Assembly (NCBI GenBank): GCA_965243635.1 | Contig: OZ251574.1 | Coordinates: 2,170,001 to 2,234,000 of the forward strand | Direction: 5' to 3' | Source: Rs1 sp000416275 | GTDB taxonomy: Bacteria; Pseudomonadota; Gammaproteobacteria; Pseudomonadales; Balneatricaceae | Length of the DNA: 64,000 nt | Part shown: positions 17,884 to 27,636 of the stretch, in pieces | Layout: the number at the start of each line of letters is the position of its first letter | Position numbering within the stretch: position 1 is the stretch's first letter | Notes under the pieces: model-generated | Told to the model about the DNA's origin: nothing | Databases searched by the model: none | The model's input: only the letters and a program-made list of their open reading frames with translations | Program-made: the position numbers and the translations under genes

Positions 17884-17932
17884 CAAGTTCATAATATTTA
17901 ATTTTTAAATCAATCGCTTAAAAGCCGAATCT

Positions 17933-19879
17933 GTAACTTCTCAATAACACGGGGCAATCTACTATAGCTTACGCCAATTAAAGCCCTAGTCAGCGGCTAC
18001 TTCTCGACGAATTAATTCTGCCAATGGGGGGATATCCCCAATCCCAGAATTTCTATCCAATATATAGTCCCAAAATGACACACCAAGCTTTCGACAAGTC
18101 TTTTTTAGACTGGAAAATGTATCTCGGCACTCTCTTCCAACATCACTGCGAGTACCTCCACTGATCTTTCTCTTTTTTACGAAATCCCTGATATCTGTTT
18201 CACTACCATTGGTATGTAAGGGAATTTCAGGACGTGCTAATACTCGCAGTAATTTCGCTTTGTTTTTGTAGATCCGCTTGAGCAATTGGTTTAAAGACTC
18301 ATAACGTGTTCGCTGCGTAAAAATCTCGTCAAAAAAAGTCTCCAGCGCGGCTTTCTGATCGGAACCTGGCTGGACTTTATACGTTTTTAGGCCTCGATAT
18401 AAATCCCAAATTTCACCGCGTACTTTCGCTATATCCTCTCGGTGCCATTCGTTTAACGGCAGCATTGTGTGTACCAAACGCTCAGTATGAATCCAGCACA
18501 ATGCGTGCTGCAGAATATTGAACTGACCCGCCCCGTCACTGAGTATGACTAAGTTCTGGCACCGGTTTTGATGCTGCACATTACCAAGTAAAGCGCCTTC
18601 CGTCGCAATACGACGGTGGCGCGCCGAGTTGATTCCCTGCTCATCAAGATGCTCCTCCCAACGCAGGGCATTAGCAAAATGCGACAAGCCACTCTCTAAG
18701 AGAAGCTTTAGTGGGACATGCGGTAATTTTTGATCTACCCAGTAAGACTCAGCGTGATGATTAATACGATAACTTTTATCCCCCGCACAGAGCAATTCCA
18801 AAAAATTAACCCTACTCTTAGAGCCTGTCGATTCAAACCAAGCAAAATACTCGTTGCCTATTTGAGTGACATAACCGTTGACCCCTTTATGGCGAGCACC
18901 TGAATCGTCAACAGTGACATAATCGGACAAAGCTAAACCCGCTTTTAAAATGTCGTTCTTTTCCTGATGAAATTGAGATTTTCCCTCGGATAAAAGGCGA
19001 TTGATTTGACCGGCGGAGATATCAATCCCCCATTCTCGCAGTTGCTCTAGCAATAGAGGTTGGGTGACATGACAGTGATGGTGTTGATAAAGGACATAGC
19101 TGAGTAAATAAGGACCGTAATGCAGCCCGTTCAATTCTTTAGGTAATTTAGCGGTGAGGGTTTGGCCGTCTGGTGTGACATAACGGGCGAGACGATAACG
19201 GGTGTTTTTTGTGCCAATGACCAACTCCTGAACAATAAAATCCCGGTATCCTTTAAAGCGAGCTCCTGGAGGGATACCGTCTTGCGGTTGAACCACTTGA
19301 TCGTCATGGATAGTTAGATTCACATTTTTAGAGCGTTTCTTTGAGCCTGGCCGCTTTTTGTTTTCTGTCGATACTGAATCATCGCCCGTCGATTTATCTG
19401 TTTCTTTGTCCAAGTTACTTGGTTTGAAAGTGGGCCGTTTTTTCTGCTTTTTTAGTACGCGCACTTCATCTTTGAGCCGCTCGATCTCTTCGGCTTGCTG
19501 CTGAATACTTTGAAAGCATTGCTCTACTATCAGTAGTAAGCTTTTGACTACCGGAGTTTGTTCACTTTCTGGAATATCAGGTAAAGTAGGGAGTTTTTTC
19601 AAAGGTTTAAGTCATAGCAGCGAATGATAAGGTTATCTTACCATGGCTTTTTTAGGTGATATTTTTGCTTCTGTGAAGAGGTTTGAGGCATTTAAATAGT
19701 TAGTCGCAACCCGCGAGTGTATAAAATAAATAAACCACTCACATGGACTGGTATAACGCGGTGCTGCTACTTTAAAGAAGAAGGGAAGTGGTCTTTAATT
19801 TTAACGACTTTTGGACTAAAACCCTGTCAAGAGAAAATGATTTATATTGACGTTCTGCCCCGAGTTATTGAGAAGTTAC
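17933..19879 (-). mobile_element. IS66-family insertion sequence, copy A (1947 bp)
   Basis: Terminal inverted repeats begin GTAACTTCTCAATAAC at both ends. The 8-bp direct repeats CCGAATCT at 17925-17932 and 19880-19887 are the target duplication, the size expected for IS66. Only a TnpC-like transposase is present. The insertion splits a terminator hairpin (arms 17920-17931 and 19891-19902). Confidence 0.93.
17986..19602 (-). CDS. IS66-family transposase (TnpC type), copy A
   Basis: The 538-residue DDE transposase has a coiled N-terminal segment (Gln-Gln-Gln-Ala-Glu-Glu-Ile-Glu-Arg-Leu-Lys), a basic Lys/Ser-rich region at about 50-95, and a catalytic core with Tyr-Val-Thr-Val-Asp-Asp-Ser-Gly-Ala-Arg and the later Cys-Trp-Ile-His-Thr-Glu-Arg segment. 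The C-terminal part carries the Thr-Asn-Gly-Ser-Glu-Thr-Asp-Ile-Arg catalytic Glu motif. It starts at TTG. TnpA and TnpB accessory genes of larger IS66 elements are absent. It differs from copy B in one residue (Arg versus Leu at residue 42), so the two copies are recent. Confidence 0.93.
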   Translation of the reverse strand: MKKLPTLPDIPESEQTPVVKSLLLIVEQCFQSIQQQAEEIERLKDEVRVLKKQKKRPTFKPSNLDKETDKSTGDDSVSTENKKRPGSKKRSKNVNLTIHDDQVVQPQDGIPPGARFKGYRDFIVQELVIGTKNTRYRLARYVTPDGQTLTAKLPKELNGLHYGPYLLSYVLYQHHHCHVTQPLLLEQLREWGIDISAGQINRLLSEGKSQFHQEKNDILKAGLALSDYVTVDDSGARHKGVNGYVTQIGNEYFAWFESTGSKSRVNFLELLCAGDKSYRINHHAESYWVDQKLPHVPLKLLLESGLSHFANALRWEEHLDEQGINSARHRRIATEGALLGNVQHQNRCQNLVILSDGAGQFNILQHALCWIHTERLVHTMLPLNEWHREDIAKVRGEIWDLYRGLKTYKVQPGSDQKAALETFFDEIFTQRTRYESLNQLLKRIYKNKAKLLRVLARPEIPLHTNGSETDIRDFVKKRKISGGTRSDVGRECRDTFSSLKKTCRKLGVSFWDYILDRNSGIGDIPPLAELIRREVAAD

Positions 19880-20096
19880 CCGAATCTAACGATTCGGCTT
19901 TTTTGTGGTTATTGCTGGGCCCGCTATTAGGCATTGCTGAAGTGGAGGGCTACACAGAGAAATTTGCGCTCTTCGTTTACGGCTTTCGTCAGACCAGCAA
20001 TGTCTATTGCCGTTGCCTTAAGCACGAGTATCTCTGTACGCCAAGGACATGTGCGATTTGTTCAGAGGACCCCTAGGGAATATCACTGATAAAGCC
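19880..20096. other. Short stretch between IS66 copy A and the TonB receptor
   Basis: It holds the right half of the terminator split by the IS (19891-19904) and, at 20058-20075, a half-copy of the small element seen at 8261-8327 (TTGTTCAGAGG). An open frame crossing the IS end here is a chimera and not a gene. Confidence 0.6.
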
Positions 20097-22184
20097 TTAG
20101 AAGTCGTAAACTAGATCAATACCAGCGGTGCGTGGTTGTCCATAACTAGTAATATCGCCGACGATGTACTTCATACGGGTGATTTGATAGCGCTCGTCGG
20201 TAAGGTTTTTCGCCCATAGATGCACAGACCATTGGTCACGGAATGTGAAGCGAGTATTGAGATCCAGTAATGGATAGCTGCTCTGTTTAAGTGTGGCTCC
20301 ATTATCCAAGATGGTATCACCGAAGTAGCTCGCATTGAGGGTGGTACGCATCTGCCAGTCTTTGTTCAACGAGGTATTGTGAGTCAGTTGAAGGTTGGTG
20401 TTGAATTTTGGGGCCCCGGGAATACGATCTCCTGCCTTGAAACCGGAAAGGGTCGTAGCGCCGGATATAGCGTCTATTTGATTGACTTCGGCTTTGTTGT
20501 AACCAACAGAGAACATCGCCTGCAGGTTGTCCTGTAATTGGGTGGTTATAGATCCTTCAATACCTATAGAGCGCACCTGATCAATGCTGGCGACGCGAGT
20601 TTGCAAGAGCGCATCAGGGTAAAAATGTTGGTAGTCATTAATGTCCATCTGGAACAGTGCCAGATTGAGAGTAGTCTGACTTTCTGGCTGCCAGGCTTTG
20701 TATCCCAGTTCCAAGTTGCTACTTATCTCTGGATCATAGATTACCGGGGTGCCTTTGCGCACGCCTGTTGCGCTGGTGTCTTCTTTCAGCCAAGTGCCTC
20801 CACCGCTGAGCAGACCCTTACCGTAACTTAAATAAACGCTTTGATTGTCACTAAATTCCCAGTTCAGCGCGACTTTTGGCAACCAGTGATCATATTTAAC
20901 GGAAGAGGAGCCGCTAGTTACGACGCTTATCATCGCGGCATTCATTGCCTTGTAACGGCTATTGATATTTAGGTTTTCTTTGGTGTAGCGCAGCCCACTT
21001 TCTAGTGTCCAGCTTGGGTTGATGTGCCAAGTTGCATTGGCGTAACTACTCCAGCTGTCACGTTCCATATCAACGTTTATTTCATTAGAACTCTCAGGGT
21101 TAGCGTTGCGGTTGCTATCTTGGTTATTAAAATAACTCAAGCCAAACAGCCAGTCTATATCAGTGTTGTGTGGGGTCGAGGATAAACGCAGTTCTTGAAA
21201 TAGATCTTTTTCTGCCAGCCAAGTGTCATAATATCCGTATGGTAGTATGTTGAGGTCGGTATCAAATCGGGCAAAAGTGTCAATTTTGCGAGTACCAGTT
21301 ACTGAACTGAGCGTCCAGTTTTGTGTGATGGCCCAGTCCATATTTAGCGCCGCACCTTGAATATCTTGCTCTAGTGTATTGGGTACATCCATTGCAACCG
21401 TTAAGTCATCACCTCGGCCCAGGGTGGAGTTACCGGTAATATAGGTGTAGGCACCGTTGTTGCGATCATGACTATCCAACGTCAATCGAGCGCTGAAAGT
21501 ATCCGTGGCCTGCCACTTTAGGCTGCCGCGTATTGATAGTTCATCAATGTCACCAAGATCTTGATCGAGTGCCGTGTTGTATACGAAACCGTCGCGTTTG
21601 CGCTGGTCGACGGCCAAGCTGCCGTACAGTTTATTTTCAATGATTGGTGTCTTAACAGCTAGCCGTAAATTGCGGTAGTCGTTGTTGCCAGTACCAATTC
21701 TACCTGACCACTCGGTAATGTCACCCGGCTGACGGGTGGTAATAGAAATAACGCCGTCGCGGGCGTTGCTTCCGTAGAGGTTTCCCTGAGGGCCGCGAAT
21801 AAGCTCGATTTGCTCAACATCCAGCAGCGAAAGATTGAGACCATACATGCTGGTGTGTGGTACTCCATCAACATAGACAGGTAGGTTAGGCTGTTCTAAG
21901 TTACGGGGCAGGCCACGAATCTGAAAATAGGAGTAGTCACCAGGAATGTCCTGTAGGTGTACATTTGGCATGGTGCGGACTACATCACTTAGACTTTCCG
22001 CGCGGATATCCTCGATAGTCTCAGCGTAAACTACTGATACACTGGCAGGAACTTTTGTTATAGGGCGCTCTATTCGCTGGGAAATGATCATGACTTCGCC
22101 CATGGGGACAGTGTCAGCGAAACAGGCTGTTCCTGTTGATAACAGAGCCAGAGCGACAGCCTTGGCCACTAATGTATGTTGCAT
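20097..22184 (-). CDS. TonB-dependent outer-membrane receptor, probable siderophore uptake
   Basis: The 695-residue protein starts with a signal peptide (cut near Ala23) and a TonB-box-like Glu-Val-Met-Ile-Ile-Ser. A plug domain follows (Pro-Asn-Val-His-Leu-Gln..., Tyr-Phe-Gln-Ile-Arg-Gly-Leu, Ile-Glu-Leu-Ile-Arg-Gly-Pro-Gln-Gly-Asn-Leu-Tyr-Gly), then a 22-strand barrel ending in Tyr-Asp-Phe. AAGGAG precedes the ATG. A Fur-like box lies 108-126 bp upstream, so iron starvation probably induces it. It faces away from the RND-exporter operon, which has its own Fur-like site. A siderophore ligand is inference. Confidence 0.88.
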   Translation of the reverse strand: MQHTLVAKAVALALLSTGTACFADTVPMGEVMIISQRIERPITKVPASVSVVYAETIEDIRAESLSDVVRTMPNVHLQDIPGDYSYFQIRGLPRNLEQPNLPVYVDGVPHTSMYGLNLSLLDVEQIELIRGPQGNLYGSNARDGVISITTRQPGDITEWSGRIGTGNNDYRNLRLAVKTPIIENKLYGSLAVDQRKRDGFVYNTALDQDLGDIDELSIRGSLKWQATDTFSARLTLDSHDRNNGAYTYITGNSTLGRGDDLTVAMDVPNTLEQDIQGAALNMDWAITQNWTLSSVTGTRKIDTFARFDTDLNILPYGYYDTWLAEKDLFQELRLSSTPHNTDIDWLFGLSYFNNQDSNRNANPESSNEINVDMERDSWSSYANATWHINPSWTLESGLRYTKENLNINSRYKAMNAAMISVVTSGSSSVKYDHWLPKVALNWEFSDNQSVYLSYGKGLLSGGGTWLKEDTSATGVRKGTPVIYDPEISSNLELGYKAWQPESQTTLNLALFQMDINDYQHFYPDALLQTRVASIDQVRSIGIEGSITTQLQDNLQAMFSVGYNKAEVNQIDAISGATTLSGFKAGDRIPGAPKFNTNLQLTHNTSLNKDWQMRTTLNASYFGDTILDNGATLKQSSYPLLDLNTRFTFRDQWSVHLWAKNLTDERYQITRMKYIVGDITSYGQPRTAGIDLVYDF

Positions 22185-22291
22185 TAAAAACTCCTTTATG
22201 ATGACGTATGTTGATAGTTGTTCAATCTGCTCTTGATAACTATGCTGTGCTCATATAGCTATGTGGATTGGCAATATATCGTTGTTTATTT

Positions 22292-22310
22292 GATAATGAG
22301 AATCATACGT
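22292..22310 (-). promoter_or_regulatory. Fur-box-like site upstream of the TonB receptor
   Basis: GATAATGAGAATCATACGT matches most positions of the 19-bp Fur consensus GATAATGATAATCATTATC. It lies about 110 bp upstream of the receptor start. Confidence 0.68.
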
Positions 22311-22491
22311 ATTATATATGGGTCGATTAACAGTGGGTGCTGTCTTCAGTCACCTTGAGGAGGATTTTGCGCACTGTAAGGATTTCTCCAGTGTTTGGAT
22401 AGAGATCAGGCCGGTGTGCGAAAGGTTTGTAGAGGCGTGCTGGCTAAGCGCTGAATTTAAATGTAAATACATGAACTTATGTTATTAAAAT

Positions 22492-22651
22492 CCTAAATCA
22501 GTGACTTCACTGCGCCACATAGCGCAAGCTCTTGATTTTACAGCGGTTAGAAAAATACCCGCTGAACCTATGGGTGCAGCTAAGATTTTTCAATTCCACT
22601 GTAGAACCAATATCTTACACTCTGTATTCACTTTGAAGTCACGGATTCAGG
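22492..22651. repeat. MITE1 copy, standard form (160 bp), with target duplication
   Basis: The ends are CCTAAATCAGTGACTTCACTG and GAAGTCACGGATTCAGG. The flanks 22487-22491 and 22652-22656 are both AAAAT. One frame is open through the whole element, giving a spurious short protein. Confidence 0.9.
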
Positions 22652-23202
22652 AAAATGATTATAAGATCAAGCTATTAAGCTCTGCAAGGCTCACGCATTG
22701 GCTTTTAATTCTCTGACCATCAAATTCAACAGTTGTTATTCAAACGAAATACCAAGAAGCGTTTTAGTTATTGCCACTCAAGATCTTGTTCGATTAAAAG
22801 GGGGTAGCGCTCTCCCTACCTGTGCTTGGCTAGCAGCTAAATGAGTGACTTCGCTGTGGATAATAGCGCAAGATATTGATTTACAGACGTTATAAAAAAC
22901 ACCGTTCTGAGCGGATAATTTTATTAGGTTCCAATAAATGGTGGTAAACAGTCGGACACTGGTAGCTATCGTCTTAATTAATACTCCTGCTTGTAAAGAA
23001 AATCCCGCTATCGCTATTTATCATCCCTCTAGCGACTTAATCTTAATGATTATCGTTACATATTTAGTTTAAGCTGTGTTTCTTTTTTAGTCATCTCTAT
23101 TTTTTACGTGACCTCGACTGTTTGTGGAGTCTGCTGGTTATGTAGTTTATTTCAATTTTCTGAGTGGCATTAGAGTCATTCAGACGTTTTAGGAATCCTG
23201 GT
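22652..23202. other. Intergenic stretch before the exporter operon
   Basis: A worn partial MITE1 is recognisable at about 22848-22900 (GAGTGACTTCGCTG, then GCGCAAG). A Fur-like site is at 23043-23061. I see no gene. Confidence 0.5.
23043..23061 (+). promoter_or_regulatory. Fur-box-like site upstream of the exporter operon
   Basis: TTAATGATTATCGTTACAT contains AATGATTATCGTTA, which agrees with 12 of 14 central positions of the Fur consensus. It is about 140 bp upstream of the exporter start. Confidence 0.6.
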
Positions 23203-25518
23203 ATGTATCAATTTTGCTACTCCCTAATGTCAGTACTGGTGAAATACCGAATACGGGTGCTGTTGTTCAGTCTTGTGATGGTGGCGGCATTGTTGCCTCG
23301 GCTGGGAACGCTACAGCTTGATAACAGTAATGAGGCTTTTTTACCGGAGTCCGATCCCTCAATCGCTGAAATGGCAGCTTTTAAAAAACTGTTTGGCAAT
23401 GAAGATACAGCTCTGTTGCTGGTGCCGTTGAAGGCCGATAAGTTGGTGCAACAGGTACGACAACTGGAGGTGCTCAGTCGTGCTATTGAGCAACAAATTC
23501 CCTATGTAAAATCTGTTTATGCGCTGCATAATCTTGAGGTGATGCGCGGTGATGAGCAGAGTATTCGGGTTGAGCCGCTACTGAAAGTGGCTGGTGACAA
23601 TGCGCAAATTAGCCAATTGCTGGACAGCCTCCGACAACAGCCGCTGTACGCTGATATCTTCATCAACCAGGACGCCAGCTGGACAGGAGTGTTGGTCGAG
23701 TTTTTCCCCTATCCGAAAAACGAAATGGATCCTCGTAAAGAGGTTGCACCTGCATTTGAAAAGCTGCTTGCTCAAGCTGTGTTCTCGGAAATGGAGCTGA
23801 TATTGATCGGTGATCCGATCTTTGATTACGAGATGGACCAGCTGATTCAACAGGAAACCGGCTTATTATGGCTGTGTAGCATTGTGTTGGAAGTTCTGAT
23901 GCTCTGGTATTTTTTGCGTAGTTTTCGACTGGCCTGGGTGCCGGTGGTAGTGATGGTTTTGGCGACGCTGACCACCTTCGGTTTGATCAGCTTTTTCGGT
24001 TGGAAAATGACCATGCTGGTCAGCATGGTGCCGAGTCTTATTATGTGTATCGGGATTGCTGACAGTGTGCATATCAGCTGTGCTTACCAAGATGAAATTC
24101 AGCGTGGCAGTGAGCGCATGGAGGCGTTGAAAGTCGGGGCCAGTAAAGTATTCTTGCCCTGTTTGTTGACATCACTGACCACGGCGGCAGGTTTTTTAGC
24201 ATTTATGGCGACAGATATTGCACCATTGCGTGAAGTGGGCATTTACAGTGCCATTGGAGTGGTGTTAGCACTGGTGTTTAGCTATTTGTTGGTGCCAGTG
24301 ATGTTGGCATTCGGACCTAAGCCGGTTAAAAGTGGTCGTCGCGAAGGTAAGCCGGACCTCATTGACCGCTATCTTGCTCGGCTTGCTGATTCTGTGATTG
24401 CACGACCGTTGCGCTGGGGCGGTGGGTTTTTTCTACTGTCAGCAGCGCTGATTGCCGGTATGCCTTTTATCGAATTGGATACTAATCCAATAAAAGGCAT
24501 TTCTGAACGCACGGAATTACGTCAGAAAGCTGATTTTGTTGACCTGACTATGGGCGGGATTATGACGATGGATGTCGTCATCAATCGGCCGCTTGATAAA
24601 GGCATTCATTCAGCTGAGTTTATTGCGCAGATGGAAGGATTTATCAGTGGCGTGCGCAGCCATTCATCGGTGGTCAGTGTTCGCTCATTAAATGATGTTC
24701 TCGCTAGCGCTCATCGAGTTTTGAAACATAAATCAGATACGACAGAGTTGCCTGACAGTCGTGCAAAATTGATCGATTATCTGTTTTTGTATGAGATGGG
24801 AGGGGGCACTATGTTGGATCAGTTTGTCAGTTTTGACAGCACTGATTTGCGTATCGCTATCCGCACTCGCTCACTGTCTACCCGAGATAGTGGGCTATTG
24901 GTGGATTTTATCCGTCAACAGGCAGATGAAATGTTGGGTAGCGCCGTGCCCGTTGCGGTAACTGGCCCTATCGTTAATATCAAAGTAACTGCTGATTATT
25001 TAGCTGAGGGGCAGAAAAGCAGTTTTGCGCTAGCGTTTGGTGTGATTGCGCTGATCATGATGGTGGTGCTGCGCTCTCCTGTGCTCGGGATGATGTCATT
25101 ACTGCCCAATATTCTACCGATTTTTGTTGCTTTAGGGCTGATGGGCTGGGCTGGTATCTCATTGAGTCTCTCGATCATCATTTTTGCACCGCTAGTGCTG
25201 GGAGTTGCGGTGGATGACACTATTCATTTCCTGGTTCGGTTCCGCAAAGCATTTGATGTCACTGGCGACTACGCTAGTGCGATTCGGGAAACTATTATCA
25301 GCGCCGGACGACCGCTAATATTTACTACCTTTATTCTGGCCAATGGCTTCTCAGTGTTGGCAATTTCGGTATTTCAGGAAAACGTTACCTTCGGTTATCT
25401 GGCGGGGTTCGCCTTTACTTGGGCGCTATTAGCGGATCTTATTTTGCTGCCAGCTTTACTGCTGTTGTTAAAGCCTCTAAAAGCACCCGTCAGCCAAACA
25501 CCAGTTAACCAAACCTAA
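23203..25518 (+). CDS. RND-superfamily (MMPL/HAE3-type) exporter
   Basis: About 771 residues with two repeats, each of one membrane helix, a large periplasmic loop and a block of five helices. Characteristic sequences include Asp-Asn-Ser-Asn-Glu-Ala-Phe-Leu-Pro in the first loop, and Gly-Ile-Ala-Asp-Ser-Val-His and Gly-Val-Ala-Val-Asp-Asp-Thr-Ile-His in the two proton-relay helices. I place the start at the ATG at 23203, which has AGGA upstream, rather than the GTG at 23164. It heads an operon with a LolA-like protein and a barrel protein. Such sets are thought to export lipids or other hydrophobic products. The upstream Fur-like site suggests iron control. Confidence 0.85.
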   Translation: MYQFCYSLMSVLVKYRIRVLLFSLVMVAALLPRLGTLQLDNSNEAFLPESDPSIAEMAAFKKLFGNEDTALLLVPLKADKLVQQVRQLEVLSRAIEQQIPYVKSVYALHNLEVMRGDEQSIRVEPLLKVAGDNAQISQLLDSLRQQPLYADIFINQDASWTGVLVEFFPYPKNEMDPRKEVAPAFEKLLAQAVFSEMELILIGDPIFDYEMDQLIQQETGLLWLCSIVLEVLMLWYFLRSFRLAWVPVVVMVLATLTTFGLISFFGWKMTMLVSMVPSLIMCIGIADSVHISCAYQDEIQRGSERMEALKVGASKVFLPCLLTSLTTAAGFLAFMATDIAPLREVGIYSAIGVVLALVFSYLLVPVMLAFGPKPVKSGRREGKPDLIDRYLARLADSVIARPLRWGGGFFLLSAALIAGMPFIELDTNPIKGISERTELRQKADFVDLTMGGIMTMDVVINRPLDKGIHSAEFIAQMEGFISGVRSHSSVVSVRSLNDVLASAHRVLKHKSDTTELPDSRAKLIDYLFLYEMGGGTMLDQFVSFDSTDLRIAIRTRSLSTRDSGLLVDFIRQQADEMLGSAVPVAVTGPIVNIKVTADYLAEGQKSSFALAFGVIALIMMVVLRSPVLGMMSLLPNILPIFVALGLMGWAGISLSLSIIIFAPLVLGVAVDDTIHFLVRFRKAFDVTGDYASAIRETIISAGRPLIFTTFILANGFSVLAISVFQENVTFGYLAGFAFTWALLADLILLPALLLLLKPLKAPVSQTPVNQT

Positions 25519-25533
25519 AAATAAGGAGTTGTT

Positions 25534-26289
25534 ATGAAAAAATCAGTTTTTACTTTAGCCTTGCTGTTGTCGACGAGTGTTCAGGCAGTGCCTACTGGCC
25601 TTGAAATTATGCACCTTGTTGAAGATTCTGATCGGAGTCACGATATGACTCAGATCATGTTAATGAAAATTCGCCGGGGAGACGTTGAGCTTAAGCGGTT
25701 GATGAAAAGTGAAACTTTGCGCACTGCCAAAGGGCGAAAAACCTTCATGCAATTTGAAAAACCGGCTGAAATTCGTGGCACTCGTTTCCTTATTTGGAGC
25801 GATGATAATCCGGATGTGGAAGATGACATGTGGATCAGTTTACCTAACTCTGGACTGGTGCGACGGATTTCAGGGTCTGGTAAACAGGGGGTCTTTATGC
25901 GCAGTGATCTGTTGAACGAAGATATACAACCACGTGCTATTGAAGATGATACTCACGTTTATCTGCGCACTGAAGCTTGTGGAGAAAATGAGTGCTATGT
26001 GGTTGAAAGTACCCCCGTGCGGCCGGACAGCAGTTTTTATGGTAAGCGGTTGGCTTGGGTGCGTACCGATATATTCCAGGCTGATCGTATTGAGCGTTAC
26101 TCCAAGCAAGGGCGACTGCTGAAAACCAGTTGGTACACGGGTTATAAAAATTATGCAGGTAGTTGGTTCGCTAGTGAAATGGTGACTAAGAACGCCTTAA
26201 AGGACAGTGAAACACGTGTGTCCTACCGAAAAATTGAGGTTAATCGTAATCTGACCGCGCAGGCTTTCAGCCAGCAGCGGCTAAAATAG
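25534..26289 (+). CDS. LolA-like periplasmic protein (outer membrane lipoprotein-sorting family)
   Basis: The 251-residue protein has a signal peptide (Met-Lys-Lys-Ser-Val-Phe..., cut near Ala18) and the LolA-like fold family segments Phe-Glu-Lys-Pro-Ala-Glu-Ile-Arg-Gly-Thr, Met-Trp-Ile-Ser-Leu-Pro and Arg-Arg-Ile-Ser-Gly-Ser. Proteins of this family often accompany RND exporters of the HAE3/MMPL type and are believed to carry a hydrophobic molecule across the periplasm. It follows the exporter by 15 bp with AAGGAG before its ATG, so it is cotranscribed. The substrate cannot be told from the sequence. Confidence 0.85.
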   Translation: MKKSVFTLALLLSTSVQAVPTGLEIMHLVEDSDRSHDMTQIMLMKIRRGDVELKRLMKSETLRTAKGRKTFMQFEKPAEIRGTRFLIWSDDNPDVEDDMWISLPNSGLVRRISGSGKQGVFMRSDLLNEDIQPRAIEDDTHVYLRTEACGENECYVVESTPVRPDSSFYGKRLAWVRTDIFQADRIERYSKQGRLLKTSWYTGYKNYAGSWFASEMVTKNALKDSETRVSYRKIEVNRNLTAQAFSQQRLK

Positions 26290-26310
26290 ATGGCTGAGAG
26301 TCACTGAACA

Positions 26311-27543
26311 ATGAGAATTAGTTCGCTAATATGGCTAGTTGGGCTCTGTTTCACCCATCCAGTAGTCGCAGCAGAAAATCCTTTTGCCAGCGAGTTTGCC
26401 GATGAAAAGCCCTCCTTGCTGCAGGGCTACGTTCAGTCGACGCTGGACTATCTGCCGGTGCAATCGAAGCTGGGCAATGTCCGCCAGCGGTTATGGCTGG
26501 AATTGGATAAAAATTGGTCTGACGACGATCGGGACGGTAGTCGCTTGCTCTTGGATGGAGCGGTGTCGCTGGATTGGAATCCGGCTGTTGGTGCCAGAAA
26601 AGATGCGGACGAAACGAGTTTTCGTATACGCCGTCTGCTGTTGGCTTGGCAACAGCAGACGGCGCGGTTCACCATTGGCCGGCAGATGATGCTCTGGGGC
26701 AGTGGAACGGCATTGTCAGGTGGCTCTTATTTCAACCCTGTAGACCTAGATGACCCTTTTGCATCGGCGCGGGCGGTCAATTTTTTGGCCTCTGATGGGT
26801 TGCGTTTGCAGTATTATAATGGTGATTCAGAGTTAGATTTGATTGTGGTGCCTCGTATGCCGCTGGCAAACCTAGCTGAACGCAATTCAACTTGGGATAC
26901 CGTAGCGGAGCCGTTAAGGCCATTGCTAGATCGAGCAGAAAAACAGCATAAAACTGGTTTTGGGGGACGTCTATCAACCCGTGAGCAGGGCTTGGACTAT
27001 GCTATTGGATTCTTTAGTGGTATTGATCAGGGCCCTGCATTGCAGCGACAAGGAGATCAACTGAGGGTGGTAAATCCACGCTACCAGAGTTTGTTTTTGC
27101 AGATGTCGCTGGTGGCTGGTGAGGGGCTAATTCGTACTGAATATAGCCGTGATCGCGGACGTCTCAGTGACATTGGTGATGGTCAGCCTCTGGCAGGTAC
27201 TATGGATCGTGTGATGTTGGGCTGGGATGGTTTTCGCGGTGGTCTATCACTCAGTGCAGAGGCTGCGATGACTAGGGATCATGTGCGTGACCACGAAAGC
27301 TATAGCGGTGCTTTCTCCGGGATCTACGAGTGGCGCTCCGGTGACTGGAGTGCGGAGTTGGGGGCGGTGGCAAATTTTACTGATCGCTCTAGTATGCTGC
27401 AGATGGTTCTTACCCGTAAATACACTGATCAGCTACAACTAACGGCTACCGGTAGGCGTTTTTCTGGTGCTGATAGCAGTGAATTTGGCAAGCTGCATCC
27501 CCTCAGTACCATTTCAATCGGACTTACTTGGTACCTTGAATAA
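26311..27543 (+). CDS. Outer-membrane beta-barrel protein, DUF1302-like
   Basis: The 410-residue protein has a signal peptide (cut after Val-Val-Ala-Ala) and then alternating polar and hydrophobic strands with many Trp, Arg and Tyr, ending Leu-Thr-Trp-Tyr-Leu-Glu. The segment Gly-Arg-Gln-Met-Met-Leu-Trp-Gly-Ser-Gly and the Asn-Pro-Val-Asp-Leu-Asp-Asp motif recall DUF1302-type barrel proteins. It begins 21 bp after the LolA-like gene and is the third gene of the RND, LolA-like, barrel set. The three could span the envelope as one export path; this is inferred from order. Confidence 0.72.
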   Translation: MRISSLIWLVGLCFTHPVVAAENPFASEFADEKPSLLQGYVQSTLDYLPVQSKLGNVRQRLWLELDKNWSDDDRDGSRLLLDGAVSLDWNPAVGARKDADETSFRIRRLLLAWQQQTARFTIGRQMMLWGSGTALSGGSYFNPVDLDDPFASARAVNFLASDGLRLQYYNGDSELDLIVVPRMPLANLAERNSTWDTVAEPLRPLLDRAEKQHKTGFGGRLSTREQGLDYAIGFFSGIDQGPALQRQGDQLRVVNPRYQSLFLQMSLVAGEGLIRTEYSRDRGRLSDIGDGQPLAGTMDRVMLGWDGFRGGLSLSAEAAMTRDHVRDHESYSGAFSGIYEWRSGDWSAELGAVANFTDRSSMLQMVLTRKYTDQLQLTATGRRFSGADSSEFGKLHPLSTISIGLTWYLE

Positions 27544-27636
27544 TCAGCTGATGTCCAATTTGTGGTGACATCACTATTACAGTCGATCTAAATACAGCTC
27601 TGCCGAGTTGCCTTAATATAGCTAAGGATATGCTTT

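Noticed and set aside
19717..20076. Frame of 119 codons next to the TonB receptor
   Set aside because: It crosses the IS66 end, a split terminator and a repeat half-copy; no family resemblance.
22501..22716. Short protein frame of 71 codons
   Set aside because: It is the open frame of a MITE1 copy running into its flank. The same segment appears at 49633-49878.
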